In this document: one piece after another, positions 1-12,905 of the stretch
Layout of the letters: each line of letters opens with the position of its first letter
Numbering within the stretch: position 1 is the stretch's first letter
NCBI RefSeq assembly: GCF_030463565.1
Contig: NC_134643.1
Span: 120,817,809-120,881,808, forward strand
Reading direction: 5' to 3'
Origin: Pelecanus crispus
Taxonomy: Eukaryota > Chordata > Aves > Pelecaniformes > Pelecanidae
DNA: 64,000 nucleotides
The notes under the pieces: model-generated
Told to the model about the DNA's origin: nothing
The model's database searches: none
The model's input: only the letters and a program-made list of their open reading frames with translations
Position numbers and translations under genes: made by a program

Positions 1-128
1 GAGGCTGGGGAGTATTTTAGAAGTACTGCTGCGTACTTCCCTGTTCTCATTCTTCCTTATGCATTCTTTATTGACCACTGACCAAATGAACTGGTCCAAA
101 GCAGCTGTTCCCGTACTGTTCCCGTACT
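1..128. other. 5' flank of the first CR1; unrecognised
   Basis: No coding or repeat identity was recognised. The last 22 bases are an exact tandem doubling of an 11-base unit (GTTCCCGTACT at 107-117 and 118-128). It abuts the point where recognisable CR1 sequence begins. Confidence 0.5.
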
Positions 129-144
129 TGTCAGCCTGACCTCG

Positions 145-486
145 GTGCCGGGGAAGATTATGGAGAGGTTCATCTTGAGCGAACTCAACAGGCAAGTACA
201 GGTCAAGCAGGGGATCAGACCCAGCCAGCATGGGTTCACGAAAGGCAGGTCCTGCTTGACCAACCTGATCTCCTTCTATGACCTGGTGACCCACCTGGTA
301 GATGATGGAAAGGCTGTGGATGTCATCTACCTGGACTTTAGCAAAGCTTTTGACACTGTCTCGCATAATATCCTCCTTGGGAAGCTGGCAGCTCACGGCT
401 TGGACAGGCATACTCTTCGCTGGGTAAAGAACTGGTTGGGTGGCCAAGCCCAGAGAGTTGTGGTAAATGGTGTTAAGTCCAGTTAG
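145..486 (+). pseudogene. CR1 ORF2 fragment, RT N-terminal blocks
   Basis: An open stretch of 113 codons within the CR1 copy at 129-1506 encodes the early RT motifs, including GFTKGRSCLTNL and VIYLDFSKAFDTV, where the Asp is the first catalytic carboxylate. It ends at an in-frame TAG at 484-486. The same frame resumes immediately afterwards with the [13 protein letters not shown] block, so the stop is a nonsense mutation and not the natural end. The first ATG at 145 is an internal Met codon of the element, not a real translation start. Confidence 0.9.
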
Positions 487-1394
487 CAGCCGGTCACGAG
501 CGGTGTTCCCCAGGGCTCTGTTTTAGGGCCAGTCTTGTTCAATATCTTTGTCAATGATCTGGACAAGGGGATCGAGTGTGCCCTCAGTAAGTTTGCAGAC
601 GACACCAAATTGGGTGGGAGTGTCGATCTGCTGGAGGGTAGGATGGCCCTGCAGAGGGACCTGGACAGGCTGGATCGATGGGCCGTGGCCACCTGTATGA
701 GGTTCAACAAGGCCAAGTGCCAGGTCCTGCACTTCAGTCACAACAACCCCATGCAACGCTACAGGCTTGGGGAGGAGTGGCTGGAAAGCTGCCTGGCAGA
801 AAAGGATCTGGGGTGTTGGTAGATAGCCGGCTGAACATGAGCCAGCAGTGTGCCCAGGTGGCCAAGAAGGCCAACAGCATACTGGCTTGTATCAGGAATG
901 CTGTGGCCAGCAGGAGCAGGGAGGTGATTGTGCCCCTGTACTCAGCGCTGGTGAGGCCGCACCTGGAATACTGTGTCCAGTTTTGGGCCCCTCACTACAA
1001 GAAAGACATTGAGGTGCTGGAGCGTGTTCAGAGACGGGCAACAAGGCTGGTGAAGGGTCTGGAGAACAAGTCTTATGAGGAGTGGCTGAGGGAACTGGGG
1101 TTGTTTAGTCTGGAGAAGAGGAGGCTGAGGGGAGACCTTATTGCTCTCTACAACTACCTGAAAGGAGGTTGTAGTGAGGTGGGTGTTGGTCTCTTCTCCC
1201 AAGTAGCTAGCGATAGGATGAGAGGAAATGGGCTCAAGCTGCGCCAGGGGAGGTTTAGGTTGGAAATTAGGAAAAATTTCTTTACGGAAAGGGTGGTCAA
1301 GCATTGGAACAGGCTGCCCAGAGAGGTGGTGGAGTCGCCATCCCTGGAAGTGTTCAAAAAACAGGTAGATGTGGCATTTCAGGATATGGTTTAG
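487..1394 (+). pseudogene. CR1 ORF2 fragment, RT core to C-terminus, frameshifted
   Basis: The part after the nonsense codon runs in the original frame through the FADD motif (592-603) to about position 810. One G is missing from a run there, and the reading continues in another frame to the natural stop at 1392-1394. The second part holds the CR1 C-terminal domain ([61 protein letters not shown]). Apart from the single-base deletion it is well preserved, so the insertion is fairly young compared with the CR1 pieces at 15.7 and 53 kb. Confidence 0.9.
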
Positions 1395-1506
1395 TCTAGT
1401 CTACCCTTGATTGGTTTAGGTGGGCTTGGTAGTGTAGGTTAATGGTTGGACTGGATGATCTTAAAGGTCTTTTCCAACCTAGACGATTCTATGATTCTAT
1501 GATTCT

Positions 1507-4500
1507 TGTTTACAATAAATGGTTCTGCCACCTGTACAGAAAACAACACTCACTCCACTGTAAAGGCTACGTGGATTTCTATCTGATGCTTTACCCCTCC
1601 TTCAAATGTCCCATGGAGAAGTATTAGGTGAGAAAGCCCAAGGCATCAGAGCCTTCGACACAGACACACACAGATGCAGCGTCATTGATTTTGTGTCACA
1701 GGTACTTAAAGCCATTGCCAACAGAACAGAAATGAAGACACCCCCCCGAAGTCCTCCTCCCAGAACCATCAATCTTCAGCCACACACTACAGGAGCATCG
1801 CATGCCCTTGCTTCCTTCTTCCCCTTGCCTGCTCGCCACTCCAGCACAGGAATGCCAACAACGAAGCTGTACAAGAGATGACAGCCCACATAGCATGTAA
1901 TTTTGAATGATAGTAGTACCTAGAGATGACTCCACAGATGATGGTGCATTCAAAAATGGATTTAGAAAGGGTCATAGGCAAGTGGTCACTATCTGTGACA
2001 TTTCACACAGTGTTAAGTTTTTAATGGCCCTGAGTTCTCTTTGTCATTTCTACTTGGTTTCTCTTCATGAAGTTCTAAGTTTTTAGTTAAATAAAAAATC
2101 TATTTAAAACGTCACACAAAATTTAATAAGAAAGTGGATCATATATAGGTTTGGAGTAAGAGAGAGCTTGGTTAACATTGGATAATTTTAATCCACTGTT
2201 CCTGTGTCATTATGAAATTTATTGTTCTCACAACTGAAAAACACCCTCTGAACAAAAGTAATAAAGTATTTCACATTATGATTCAGATGTAGAATATCTC
2301 GCAGCAGCTAGGAAATTCAAAGCTAAAGCAGGTAGTATATACTCCACTTTTTCACCCACAAGTGCACACTTATCACCCCCCGTGTACTATATATCCTTAC
2401 ACGTGCCAAAAAGCAGGCTGTGCCTCTCTGTGCATGCCCATACTACTAGGCACTACAAACACCAATGTGACTACAGGGAGCAATGTAGCAGCTGAAGAAG
2501 GGCAAAAGGAAAGCAGAACAAATTTTGTAAGAACTGAGCCAAAGAGGATGGCAGCTGTTATTTGGTTATTTGTGTTATGTTGTATAAGCAGCAGATCTTT
2601 TTTCCAGCTTAATGTAATTATGTACTTGCAGAAGTTATTGTTGTTGTTTTTAATTGTCTGAGGATGTCTTTAATACTATTAGCAGGATAGCTCCAGCCCG
2701 TAAAAAGGAAATTAAGATTGTGAAATGTTGCATGACTGTGGGAGTGAATATACTCTTGTTCTACAACTGGAACTCACAGAAAAGTGTCCAACAACAGTGA
2801 ATTTTACTATTTTATAATTAAATTCTCAGTGGAAAAATATGAGCATCCCAATGGAGGTGTCTTGATGTGCATCAGATGGTGATGTGACTCTAAAAGCTTA
2901 TTAGAGTCATAAAATAATCTGATACTTAGGACCTTTACAAATCTTCATGACAGAGCTCAGGTTAGGCATTAAAATTTTGTGAATTGCTTCTGATCAGTAT
3001 AAATGTTTCAGAGTACTCCAAAAGAAAAGCATAATCACTTTTTCTCATTTAAAAGTGATTTAGGATACAAGTTTAATAAAGTTATCACCACTGGAAAGCC
3101 ATTTCACTATTTCTAACAGAGTATACAGAGCAACAACAGCATTGGTAGTGGAGACATCAAAGTATGAGCTATCTGTTCTTAATTTAACAGGTTTTTGTTG
3201 TTTGAATTACAGGGTTTGAATGTCGTGACCGAACAGAACAATTCTAACACAAATTCCCAGTAAACTCTGCCTGATTCCTCCCATCAACTACCAGACTCCA
3301 CATCTAGCTTGTATCCACTAGCTTAAGGTGGTGGGAATAGCTGCCTCAGGTCAAGCAGGTCAGTTAGTTTATTTATTTCTTTTTTCTAAAATCTGTTAAA
3401 TTAGTCAATATCAGCTGAATGAAGTACTGCCTTTTAAAGCTGTTGTAGTATCATACTGAGAAGGAACAAGGTCAGTCATTAATGGCTATCAAAGACTCAA
3501 AAAAAGCTTATGGTGATGATTTTGATAGAAAATGAATCAGCTTTCTAGCACAAGAAAGAAAAAGTGTTTTGGGAAAAGTGAACAGGGCACAAGTTAAACC
3601 ACACACAAGACACTTACACACGTGCCCTTCCAGAGATTAGGTGAAGTGTTTTAATGAAGTGTAGTTTTGCATACTCCAAATTTTCCAAGAGATGGGTGGA
3701 ACTGGAAAAGTGTTCGGTTCAAACCTGTACTGGCAGAGGGAAGAGAAGACAACTTTATACCAAAAGAATGGAGCACATTTTGTAGCTTCTTTCCAGTTTC
3801 AGTTGATAATTATAATGAGTTTGCAGTGTTCAAGACAATCAAAGGCCTTTGCAACTTGTAATCAGTCCAGATGAATATTTTTCTTGGTGTGCTTTATCAC
3901 TTGGACAATCTGCTTGTATCTCACCTGTCTGTTTCTTTCATGTACTATATAGTTTACATGTAAGATCATTTTCCTAATCCCATCCGATCTGTATGTTTTT
4001 ACTGTAAACTCTCTCCTACATAAAGACCACCAATACCTTGCCAAACACACTTTCATGAGCTGTTTCTTAAAGAAAAAAAAGATGCCCTGTTTGTCTTGTA
4101 TAAGCCTGTAAGCAGAGCTGTACATGTGTTTCGCAACCTGTGAAAGCCTGAAGACAACACACCACTGTACAGGCGTAATTAAGAAGATGTCCTTTCCCTA
4201 CAATGGAAAACTATGCAAAGAGTCAAAGCTCATTTGCTACTTTTTCCAGCTTTTAAAATTGCAGTCCTGGGAGACTGGTGTCTGAATATCAGGAAGGAAA
4301 ACACGATCTTTTTAACCCTTCAAGTCATTAATCTGTGTCCAGGTATGGCCAGCAGTAATCCAAAACCATCTAGTAGCTGTTTAGAAATCTGTGTGCCATG
4401 AACTAGTGACCACATGCCAGGCACTGATTAGGCATTGCTCAGTGGTTGTCCCTGAAGGACAAAGTGACGGCACATGGATGAGGAAATGTGAGAAGCTTGT

Positions 4501-7500
4501 TCAACTCCAGGACCTGCTCTGCAGATAAACAGAGGACTTCGCATTCACAGCCTTGAAGTTTGGATCTTCTCACAAGCAGGCATTTTTTCAGATGTGGTAG
4601 CTGGTGTCAATATTTGCATTTTTACCATGTCTACCCAAACATTTCACTTGTCTCTGTTGTCTCACATATAGATCAGGGTGAGTTTAAAGGCATACCCATG
4701 ATCCACCCACAGCACAGGCTTTCCAGCGCTATTCCAGCACTGTTACTCTAACTTGGCTTCTGAATTAGATTGAAATAACCAAACAGGCATGCATTTCAAC
4801 CTATTTCCAGTCTAAGGATACGTGGATGTGCCATTTGACTCCCTCACTAATGCTAATGTTGATGCAGCCAGCCCACCCTGTGTGAGGCTGGGAGACACCT
4901 TCATTTCCACTTTACCAACAGGAAGCTGAGGCATGAAGAAATTAAGGCCTGGACCTACAAAGACTGCAACACAAATGTTTGTTAGGTGCTTCCTGCTTTT
5001 GACAAGCTAGCCTGAGGCTTTTTCCACACCTCCCGCCCTGGCTGTAGCCATGCTCCTGTCCCCAGCTGCTCTCCTCCTCCCCTTGCCAAAGGCTGACACC
5101 CACTCAAGTCTGCCGGAATAACCGCATGTGTAACCTCCCCCTCTCACAGTTCATGAAAAACAGTAAGGGCTAGCAAAGTCTTGTTGTTTACAGCACTGAA
5201 GAGCAAGGAAATCAACTCAGAGAGCAGTTATCCTGGCAGAGCGAAGTTGATGGTAATCACTGATGGAGGGGACAAGAGGCTGTGGCGGAGGCACGGTTGT
5301 TGGGAGGGACACGTCTTGCTCAGCACAACTACCCCCAGCACCAGCTCCAGACCGTCGGCAGTGGTGGGGTGTAAAGCATCCCCAGCCTCCGCCCTGCCTG
5401 CTTCACCTGCACAGAGGTCTACCAAGAAACACCTCTGAGGTCTGTGGGTGAAGCCGCAACTGCAACACCTGCTGCAAGCCTGGCCTGCAGAGGGCTTTCT
5501 CCTCCTCCCCTGCCCTCCTCCCAGGATGTCCTGGCACTTGGAGCTTCATCCAGGCTCCAGCCCCATGCCCCAGAGTCACAGAGGAGAACGTGGAAGAGCA
5601 CGGGACATAATCCTGGCTCTCCTAAACCCCAGGCTGATGTCCCTCCATCTACTGATCTGCTGCTAATCTCAGAAGAGCCTCTTCCAAACCACACGATACT
5701 GGCTCTCACTTCACAAAAATCTTCCAGCCCAGAAAAAGTGCGGCTTCTCTGTGCACCATTTACAGTCACAAACTGTGCAGTTTTTTGGAGGTGGAGGCAT
5801 AGTCAAACACTTGGCTCGGCACACTGCATTTCTGGTCTTCCCAAGCACTCGCAGTAAGCACCTTGGGAAATGGAGAGCACCAGGCACTAAAGATATAACT
5901 GTGGTGGCCGAAGGGGACATGTGCACGCACACACACAAAATCTTTTATAGGGTGCACAGATTCTCCCTTGTAGCTTCTTATGCTTTTATGTCAAACATGG
6001 CAGCTATGATCTCTCTCCCTGCTTGTAGTGGCAAAACATCAGATGTCACACACTCACAGATTCTTGGACAGAAAGTGAATTTATCTCTTGTTGCCAATCT
6101 CATTAGAAACAAATAATAAGTATTCCAAGACTTCTGCAGTCCCTGCAGCCTCTCTCCAACAGCCTTGCTTTCTGTTACAGCTCAAGCAAACCGCCCTGCT
6201 CCAAGGTCACAAAAGGAAGTCTGTGAAAGAACTGGAACTCAAAGCCAGGTCTCTTAAATCCCAAACTGGCTATAATTCTGTAATTAATTTATTCTATGTA
6301 GCAAAAATGTTATGCATCTTATTTTATTATTTGGAATTGGAAGTAGGGCCTTCTGGCTTTTATATTTCATCATAGGCATCAGTTCCATAAATGCTTTCTG
6401 CATGTGACTAATCCTACGCAGTGTCTGAAGTCAGACTACTAAAGCACATGTCTGCAATATCAGGGCCTAGTTTTGTTTTCAGTCATTCTTGTAAGAACTG
6501 ATGTAGCTTCCGAACAGCTAAGCCACATCTCAGAAGGTTTTTAGGAGTAAACCTAGAGGTTTGCCAGAGCCTGGGCACATACCTGCCCTCTCTTCTTTTC
6601 AAAGTCTCCCAACATGTACTGTTAAAGCAATGGTATATTAGCCCCACAGAAATGGAATGAAAATCGTCAGAAACACAAATGTATGGATCAGTGATATCAC
6701 AAATGACTAACTAAAAAAATGTAAATTTCTCTTTGCATCTGCTACTAAACTATACCACTTCTTTTCACCTGTTACCATTTGTTACACTTGCTGAACTAGG
6801 CTTACAAGGAGGACTGTCATGGGAGGTCAAATTACCTGCAATCCAGTCAACAGAGTGAGCACACAACAACAGCAAGCCTTGATTATGGCACAAGGTTTCA
6901 TCATAAATCACAAAGAGTGAATAACTTAGCTACAAAAGGGCAAACTGGATCAAAACCGAGCAATTTCTGAGATGGTCTCACATGTAGCCATCCGCAGTCC
7001 TGTACTGCCATCTGCTGCCTCCCAGTAATAGCTGGATATCTAAATCATCAGGCTCACATCGACCTTGGCAACCGCATGGTCCCTGTAAACATTAGGCGTG
7101 TTCAGTGGCAGGCAGATGGTTTTTTCTAAAAATATTATCATATTAAAATAATCAAAATATTCCTCTTTTTCATGATGATTGTTCTTTTCCCAGCTGTTTT
7201 TTATTTTCTATTTTATCTCACTTCTCTACTGTCTTTGCTAATTGAAGTTGAATGTCAGAACCAAAGTGCAACACATTTGATATCCCAGAAAGTTTTTAAT
7301 ATGCTGATAAAGAAGAGTGGTTTAGAAGTTGCACATAATATCTTTGCAACATATGGAAATTGGTTTTTTAATTTGTGTTGTTACAGTTACAGCATTAAAT
7401 TTGAGTTTTCATAGAATATATCCCCTAACATCTATAGCCAGAGAAATATAAACATCTTTTCTTGTATGCAAAAGTTGCTTGGACTCTAAAAACATGCTAT

Positions 7501-9268
7501 AGTATGCTCTTACGGTGGAGATGTCTATCTCTGTTCCAGGTTACAGAAGCAGATCAGCTAAAACAGCACTGGGCTATTACCCTGCAGGGAACTGGCACAT
7601 GGCTGAATGTAACAAGGTACAGTGGCTTAGCAAGCTACCACACATCAGTGGCGAGCAACCACAGCTGACCATGATCCTCCATGAATCTTCTCCCAGTCTG
7701 CAAGGTAAAACAGCAACCCTTAGGGGTTGTTGAAACCAATGAGTTTAACCCAGGTATGCTCCAAGTGATACCTCCTGGCCATGGACGCCATCTCCTCTGA
7801 CATGCAGTAATTCAGTAAGCTGTGGTAACTAGTTCATAAGACTGATCCCTTTGGTTCTTTCCAAATGAATTTGTCTTTGTTGATGACTGTAAAGCAAAGA
7901 ATTAGCATGGTGTTTGCAGGGACAGAGTCACTGCTAGACCAGGAGTCCTACAGGATAATCATAACGATCTTTTCCTGGTCAAAGAAAAAGGTCCTGGATC
8001 AAGAAGATAGGCATGAAAAGGTGGAAAGAACTGACTGTTTTATAGTAATAAGATAAATCAAGAATATCCACTGGCTGTCAAAGAGCATATAAGGCACCTC
8101 AGAACATCAAGTCTACCTTGAAGGGAGCAGCTCAGCTGCACCATTTACCGTAACTCCTCTAAGACCTGGTGTAACCAAGTGTCAGTTGGACCTGCTAGAA
8201 GCTGAGTGACTAACGGGTGCCTTGATTGATTGGTTTTGCACATCTTGCCGCCCTGTTGCTAGGAGGTGACACATCAGTCAGTAGGTATTGATCATGGTGT
8301 AAGTGCACGCTGCAAAACAGGCTGCTGCTCTTGAGGAAGTGCAAGGCACTCAGTGCAGGATGCCCCAGCAGCGCTGGGAACACTGAGCTGGTGGGGGACG
8401 GGGCTGTCTGAGCAGGCTATCCTTTCCCAAACTGTGTTCCAGCTGCTGCTGGAAGCTCAGGGGGATACTGGCTGTTAGAGAGGTAAGATGCCACATATTA
8501 TCAGTGGTATCTCACCTCTGTGTAAGGCAGCATCTCTCGGTTCTCGCTGTATTCAGAAGTCAGCAGGGTAAGGAGCCATGAGCTGCTGTCCTGCATGGAT
8601 GCCTTTCTTGAGCTGCCACAGCACCAAGCTCCTGGCCCTGCCTCTGCCCTGCTGCTTGGTGTTTAAAATCCACCCACTCACTGCCTTGGGAACTCACACT
8701 TCTGGTGCTAACTCCTGTTCTACAGCAAATTTTCAAAGTAAATTGTTTCAATATTGCTAGTATATAAGGAGACTTTGATCTGACATAAAGAATGAGCCCG
8801 AAAACATCCATAATCTCAAGAAATTTATTCAGGGTGATTGTCATGTTCTGAAAGATTTAGCACTGTCTCAATAGGAGCCCATGGACCAGACCCTGCCTTC
8901 TGGACACTTGTAGCTACAGCCCTCGTGATGCAAATGGGGAGTAGCTACGTGGTCAGCTTTATCTTAAGACCCAAATGCTTCTTCCAGTGCCTGGTCAAAT
9001 CAAAGTGCTTGGTACTAGACCCAGGAGTCTCTTAGGAGGCAGGGGTTGAGCTAAAGGCATATCTCACACAGGCACATGGCCAGAGAAACCACCACATCAA
9101 GGAAGCCAGCAAGAAGGATTCCAAAACTGGGATCCAGCCCCATAGCTGATGAGGTTGGGCACCCTGAACTGAGCACTTGCAGTTCCACAGATACCAATGA
9201 CACAAAAAAAATATGCATTCAGTTGCTGAACCAAAGGTCTTAGGGAATGCATGTGGAAATTTAAACTG
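1507..9268. other. Gene-poor AT-rich intergenic stretch
   Basis: No exon, RNA gene or well-preserved repeat was recognised. Open frames here are short, start at arbitrary ATGs and resemble no family I know. A GC-richer part at about 5.2-5.9 kb gives overlapping frames on both strands, which argues against any one of them being coding. A short hairpin (9-base arms at 2885-2893 and 2901-2909) is within chance expectation. One MIR-like fragment at 4895-4950 is listed separately. Confidence 0.6.
4895..4950 (+). repeat. MIR-like SINE fragment
   Basis: The stretch reads like the MIR core region: a pyrimidine-rich lead, a 'tttac' block, then GAAGCTGAGGCATGAAGAAATTAAG, compared with the MIR pattern of gaaactgaggc followed by an agaga-ttaag block. 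It is short and diverged, so this rests on recalled consensus only. Confidence 0.35.
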
Positions 9269-9345
9269 TACCACAGGGATCAAATAAGGAAACAGAGAGA
9301 GAAAGTGACCCATGACTTGTCTAATACATATGCTCTTACTGCACA
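9269..9345 (+). repeat. MIR-like SINE fragment
   Basis: The block 'caaataaggaaacagagagagaaagtgaccc' followed by 'catgacttgtc' follows the MIR core order (aaatgaggaaac, agagag, ttaagtgac, cttgcccatg). It is strongly diverged, as expected of a repeat predating the bird-mammal split. Confidence 0.4.
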
Positions 9346-12300
9346 AACTGCTTCAAGGAAATTGTGTGTAATAGTAAAACCAATTCCTACTGCCACTATG
9401 TGTCCTTGCAAGTGTTAGCATAGCAAAACAGTAGCCAAAATGTAAAGATCAAGGACACATCAATATTAAAAACTATTTTTATAAGAGGTAAATTATACTC
9501 CCTAACATTGTTTTTTGTCTTCAATGGGAGATTTTTTCAATTTGCCCTATGGGAAGGAGTCACTGCAAAGAGAAGGGAGATTTATGCTTAAAAGGGGAAA
9601 AGTGCAGGCCAAATTGTAGAGATAAATGAAGAGGTTAGGTTACCAGAGATATTAGAGTTAAAAATCATACCGAATCAGTGTGCAGGACTGTGGTTGAATT
9701 TTCATGTAGCCAGACTGACATCTTGTGGCTTGTGCAGAACATTTAAACATGCACCTGGGGGGAATTAACTTGTAAATTGTTACGGCATGGTCAGATATAC
9801 CCTTTTTTTCAGCAGAACAGGATGTGGCTCCCCCAGTGCATTAATGGTTGCAATCATGAAGTTTATATATAAACTGTCATTTCAGTTTCTGCTTTTGCAT
9901 GTACTTGCTAGCCCTGTCTCCATTTGTAAGTCTCAGCCTAATGGTAGAGCTGCATTTAAAGCCAGTCACTCAAAAAAGTGTTTAACAGTAAAACTTTTTA
10001 AATCAGCTTAGCATCCTGGAAATTTTACAGATTACTAGTAAATATGTATCCTTGTTTAATGTCAGGGTGAAAGTTTACGAAACACAAAAATGGCCCTTTT
10101 TGGTCAGCTGACAGGTAGCCTTACATCAGTATCTAGTGACCAGCAGTAACTGCTTATGGAAGAATATTAATATAGTTTGGCCCAAATAAAATTGGAAGAT
10201 CTGACTAATCTGCACTTCTCCTGTCTTAATGAGGCACCATCCTCACACCAGTTTTAATCCACTCTGACTGCCAAGAACATAAGCTCTTTTCTCTTTTTTG
10301 GCCTGTACAGCAAAGATAGTGGGGAGATCAAGGATGACATTGGAGCAAGGGCAAGGAAGTATTGCTGGCGATCTGTACAAGAAAGACTAGAGAAAAGAGT
10401 AGGTGCATGGATGGTCAAAGGGCACATCCACACTGTGCCATGGTAGCCGGCACAGATCTTCAAGCTACTGGCAGCCAAGTCAGCAGCACATGAAGCCTCC
10501 TAACCCTACTGACTTCAGGGCTGGGGAGCCTAGGCACAGCACCAAGCTCACCCAGCTGCTTGGCTCTGGGCTTGGAGCTGTGTCCTCTCCAGCCAGCCAC
10601 CCAATACCAGGGGGGCTCAAGATGACCTCTGCAATCTTTGCACCAAGCTCCACTTCTTGGTGTAGGCTTACTCCAAGCCATCATTACAGGTCAAGTCCAG
10701 TAGATCTCTTCAAGGGGAAGGGGCAAGGAACAGTCAGGAGGTGGGTTTAAATAAAACAGGGTGAAAATGGAAAGCAAGGAAGACAAAACCTGCCAGAAGA
10801 AAAGCCAGCTATCCTCTCTTCCTTGCTTTTCATGGCTTCATGGAGAAAAAAGAAGATCTCAGGGCCACAGAGTCAAGTTAAAGCTCTGCACTGGCACTCA
10901 ACACAGTGCTCAATGTCCCCTGCACCTGCAGCGTGAATTCTTACAGAAATGGAGAAAAACTAGGCCTCCCGGTTATGAATAGTTTACAGTTGCTAATACC
11001 ATAAATACCATGTACTTTAGGAAAGGCTCCTCCAGAGAACAGTTCAAAGCAAGAGCATACCTAAAGCTGTGAAGTATCCAGAGACATCATATCTCTCTCT
11101 CTCCACAGAAGGTGCAGAAGGAGCTGAGAAAGACACATCTCCTAACCCAGAGCACTTGTGTGACTGCCCTGAACTAAGGGTCAAATGTTCCAACAGCACT
11201 TGCAAGACCTTGTAAGCCTGGCCCCTGGGCAAGTACCTCCACTGTACATGCTCAGGCATCCCCTGCACCCAGGAGCTGGAAGCTAGATGTGGGTGTAGTC
11301 CCCTGATGACAAGGGGCACAAGCAGAATGCTCTGCCAATAAAAGCTGGATTTTTTCATTTTTATTTTCAACATGAGAGAATAGAAAGGGAGGAATTAATG
11401 TCACCGTGGTGAGAGGTATTTCTGAGGGCAGAAAAGAGCCACATGCTCAAGTAGATCAAATGACTTTGGCTGAAGTTACAGAGAAGCAGCAGCCTGAGCT
11501 GGGCTTGAGCAATAAACTCATCTGAGCCTCTCCCACACTGCTCCACTCATGTACCTCAAACACAGCCTGGATGCAATGTCCTTGCTGTCCCAGCTGGGAT
11601 CTGCTTTTCATCAACAGCTGACATTCACACCAAATTGTAGAGTTTAATATTTATCCCTAAACACATAAAGCCTGCTAATAAAAATGGACTGGGAACTATT
11701 TGGTTACAGTTACTAAGGCACCAATAGGCAAGAATGGGAGTTCACATGTCCAAGCCTCAGGCTAATCCCATCCTCCCTGACACACTGCTCCCAAGCCATT
11801 TCTCAGCTTCTTTGCACTTTAAACAAACTCTGATTTTAAAATGTCCAAAGTCCTCTCACAGGAAGGGCAAAGGATGGGAAAGATGCTCCCTCAACGTATT
11901 CCCTTTTTTTTTTTTTCCACAAGGTGATTCCACCTTCTGGCCCCAAAGGGGGCAAATATTTAAAAGCAGGGTATTTAAAAGCAGAGGTGACGTGCTGTGG
12001 GGGTGAGGGGGTACTGTGTCTGCATGAGCTCTCGCAGCTCTGCCTCTCTGCTTCTACTGCACCTGAGACTATGCCTGTCAGGCACTTGTTTTCCCACTGC
12101 CCTTAAAACCACGTATAATCAAGGGAAGAAGACTAGCTCATTCCTTTTCTTATTTCCCATTTGTCTTGATAATAGGCCCTTAAAATGCAAGCACTATCTA
12201 AAGACTGAGAGATTCTCCTGTCCTTGTTGTTAGGCAGTGGGCAGTGGTTGCAACACAGATGCCTGCATAGTTGGGAATTGTTCAGTCTTCCAGTCTGTCA

Positions 12301-12764
12301 AGTCAACATATTTCATGGCTGGTAACAACCACAGAAAATAATTATGAACAGTGACAAAGTAATTAATAGCTAATTTCAGGACCATTTGTTTCCAATAACG
12401 GCAGCTGGCAAGCAGGTATGTAGTTACACAAATCCTCCCTGCAGACCTTTACAGCTCACCGTATCCAGAGGTATCAAATGACTGCAGACAGCATCGGCTC
12501 ATCATTAACTATGGTTGCAAGAAATTCTTGAAATGTTAACCACGTTTAGGGATGTATGTATCATATGTATCAAGATGCCTAAACTTCTCTAAAACCAGAG
12601 CAGCCATCCCAGCCACAGCTGTCAGCACGGGCACTGCTGAAGCTGAGACCAGGTCATTCACATGATACTTCTTTATACTATGCCTTGAAGCTGCACAGGT
12701 CAGTTTTAAACAGGATAAATACCTCTGAAGTATTATTGAAGCTGCTAGGAACTATCAATGTAAG
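9346..12764. other. Intergenic, nothing recognised
   Basis: No exon or repeat family was recognised. There is a small direct repeat at about 11,960-11,985 (two TATTTAAAAGCAG-type units) and a 14-base T run near 11,905. Open frames of up to about 115 codons occur on both strands over 10.25-10.75 kb. They overlap in antisense and match nothing known. Confidence 0.55.
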
Positions 12765-12905
12765 CACAGCAAGGTTTTCAGCGTGAGGCAATACCTTTCA
12801 TTAGACCAACTGATAAAACTGGAATAAACAGGTAAGCTATGAGGCACCCTAGCTGAGACCCTTCTGAGCCAAAAGGGGCTTGTGTGCCCCAAAGCCTGTC
12901 CAGTT
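12765..12905 (-). repeat. Ancient interspersed repeat fragment, family uncertain
   Basis: On the minus strand the segment reads as a block with 'cagaagggtct', then 'cagttttatcagttggtctaatgaaaggtat', then 'tgcctcac'. I recall this order of blocks from an interspersed repeat seen in many sauropsid genomes (…ttggtctaataaaaggtatcacctcac…). The family name is not certain to me. Confidence 0.4.

Larger units (their letters stand above)
129..1506 (+). mobile_element. CR1 LINE, 5'-truncated, two lesions
   Basis: This is a non-LTR retrotransposon of the CR1 family, covering the reverse transcriptase and C-terminal part of ORF2 plus the 3' UTR. The frame opens within the RT domain (SLTSVPGKIMER, then a DFSKAFDTV block). 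It carries the catalytic-type FADD box at 592-603, where the second aspartate belongs to the polymerase triad. The C-terminal block with [20 protein letters not shown] sequence, typical of CR1, follows and ends at the TAG at 1392-1394. The 3' UTR ends in GATTCTAT repeats (1485-1506), the CR1 tail used in place of poly(A). Two lesions are visible: a TAG at 484-486 where family members have Trp, and loss of one G in the G run at 810-813, which shifts the frame into a stop at 820-822. The 5' half of the element is missing, as is usual for CR1. No target-site duplication was found. The copy cannot be autonomous. Confidence 0.95.
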
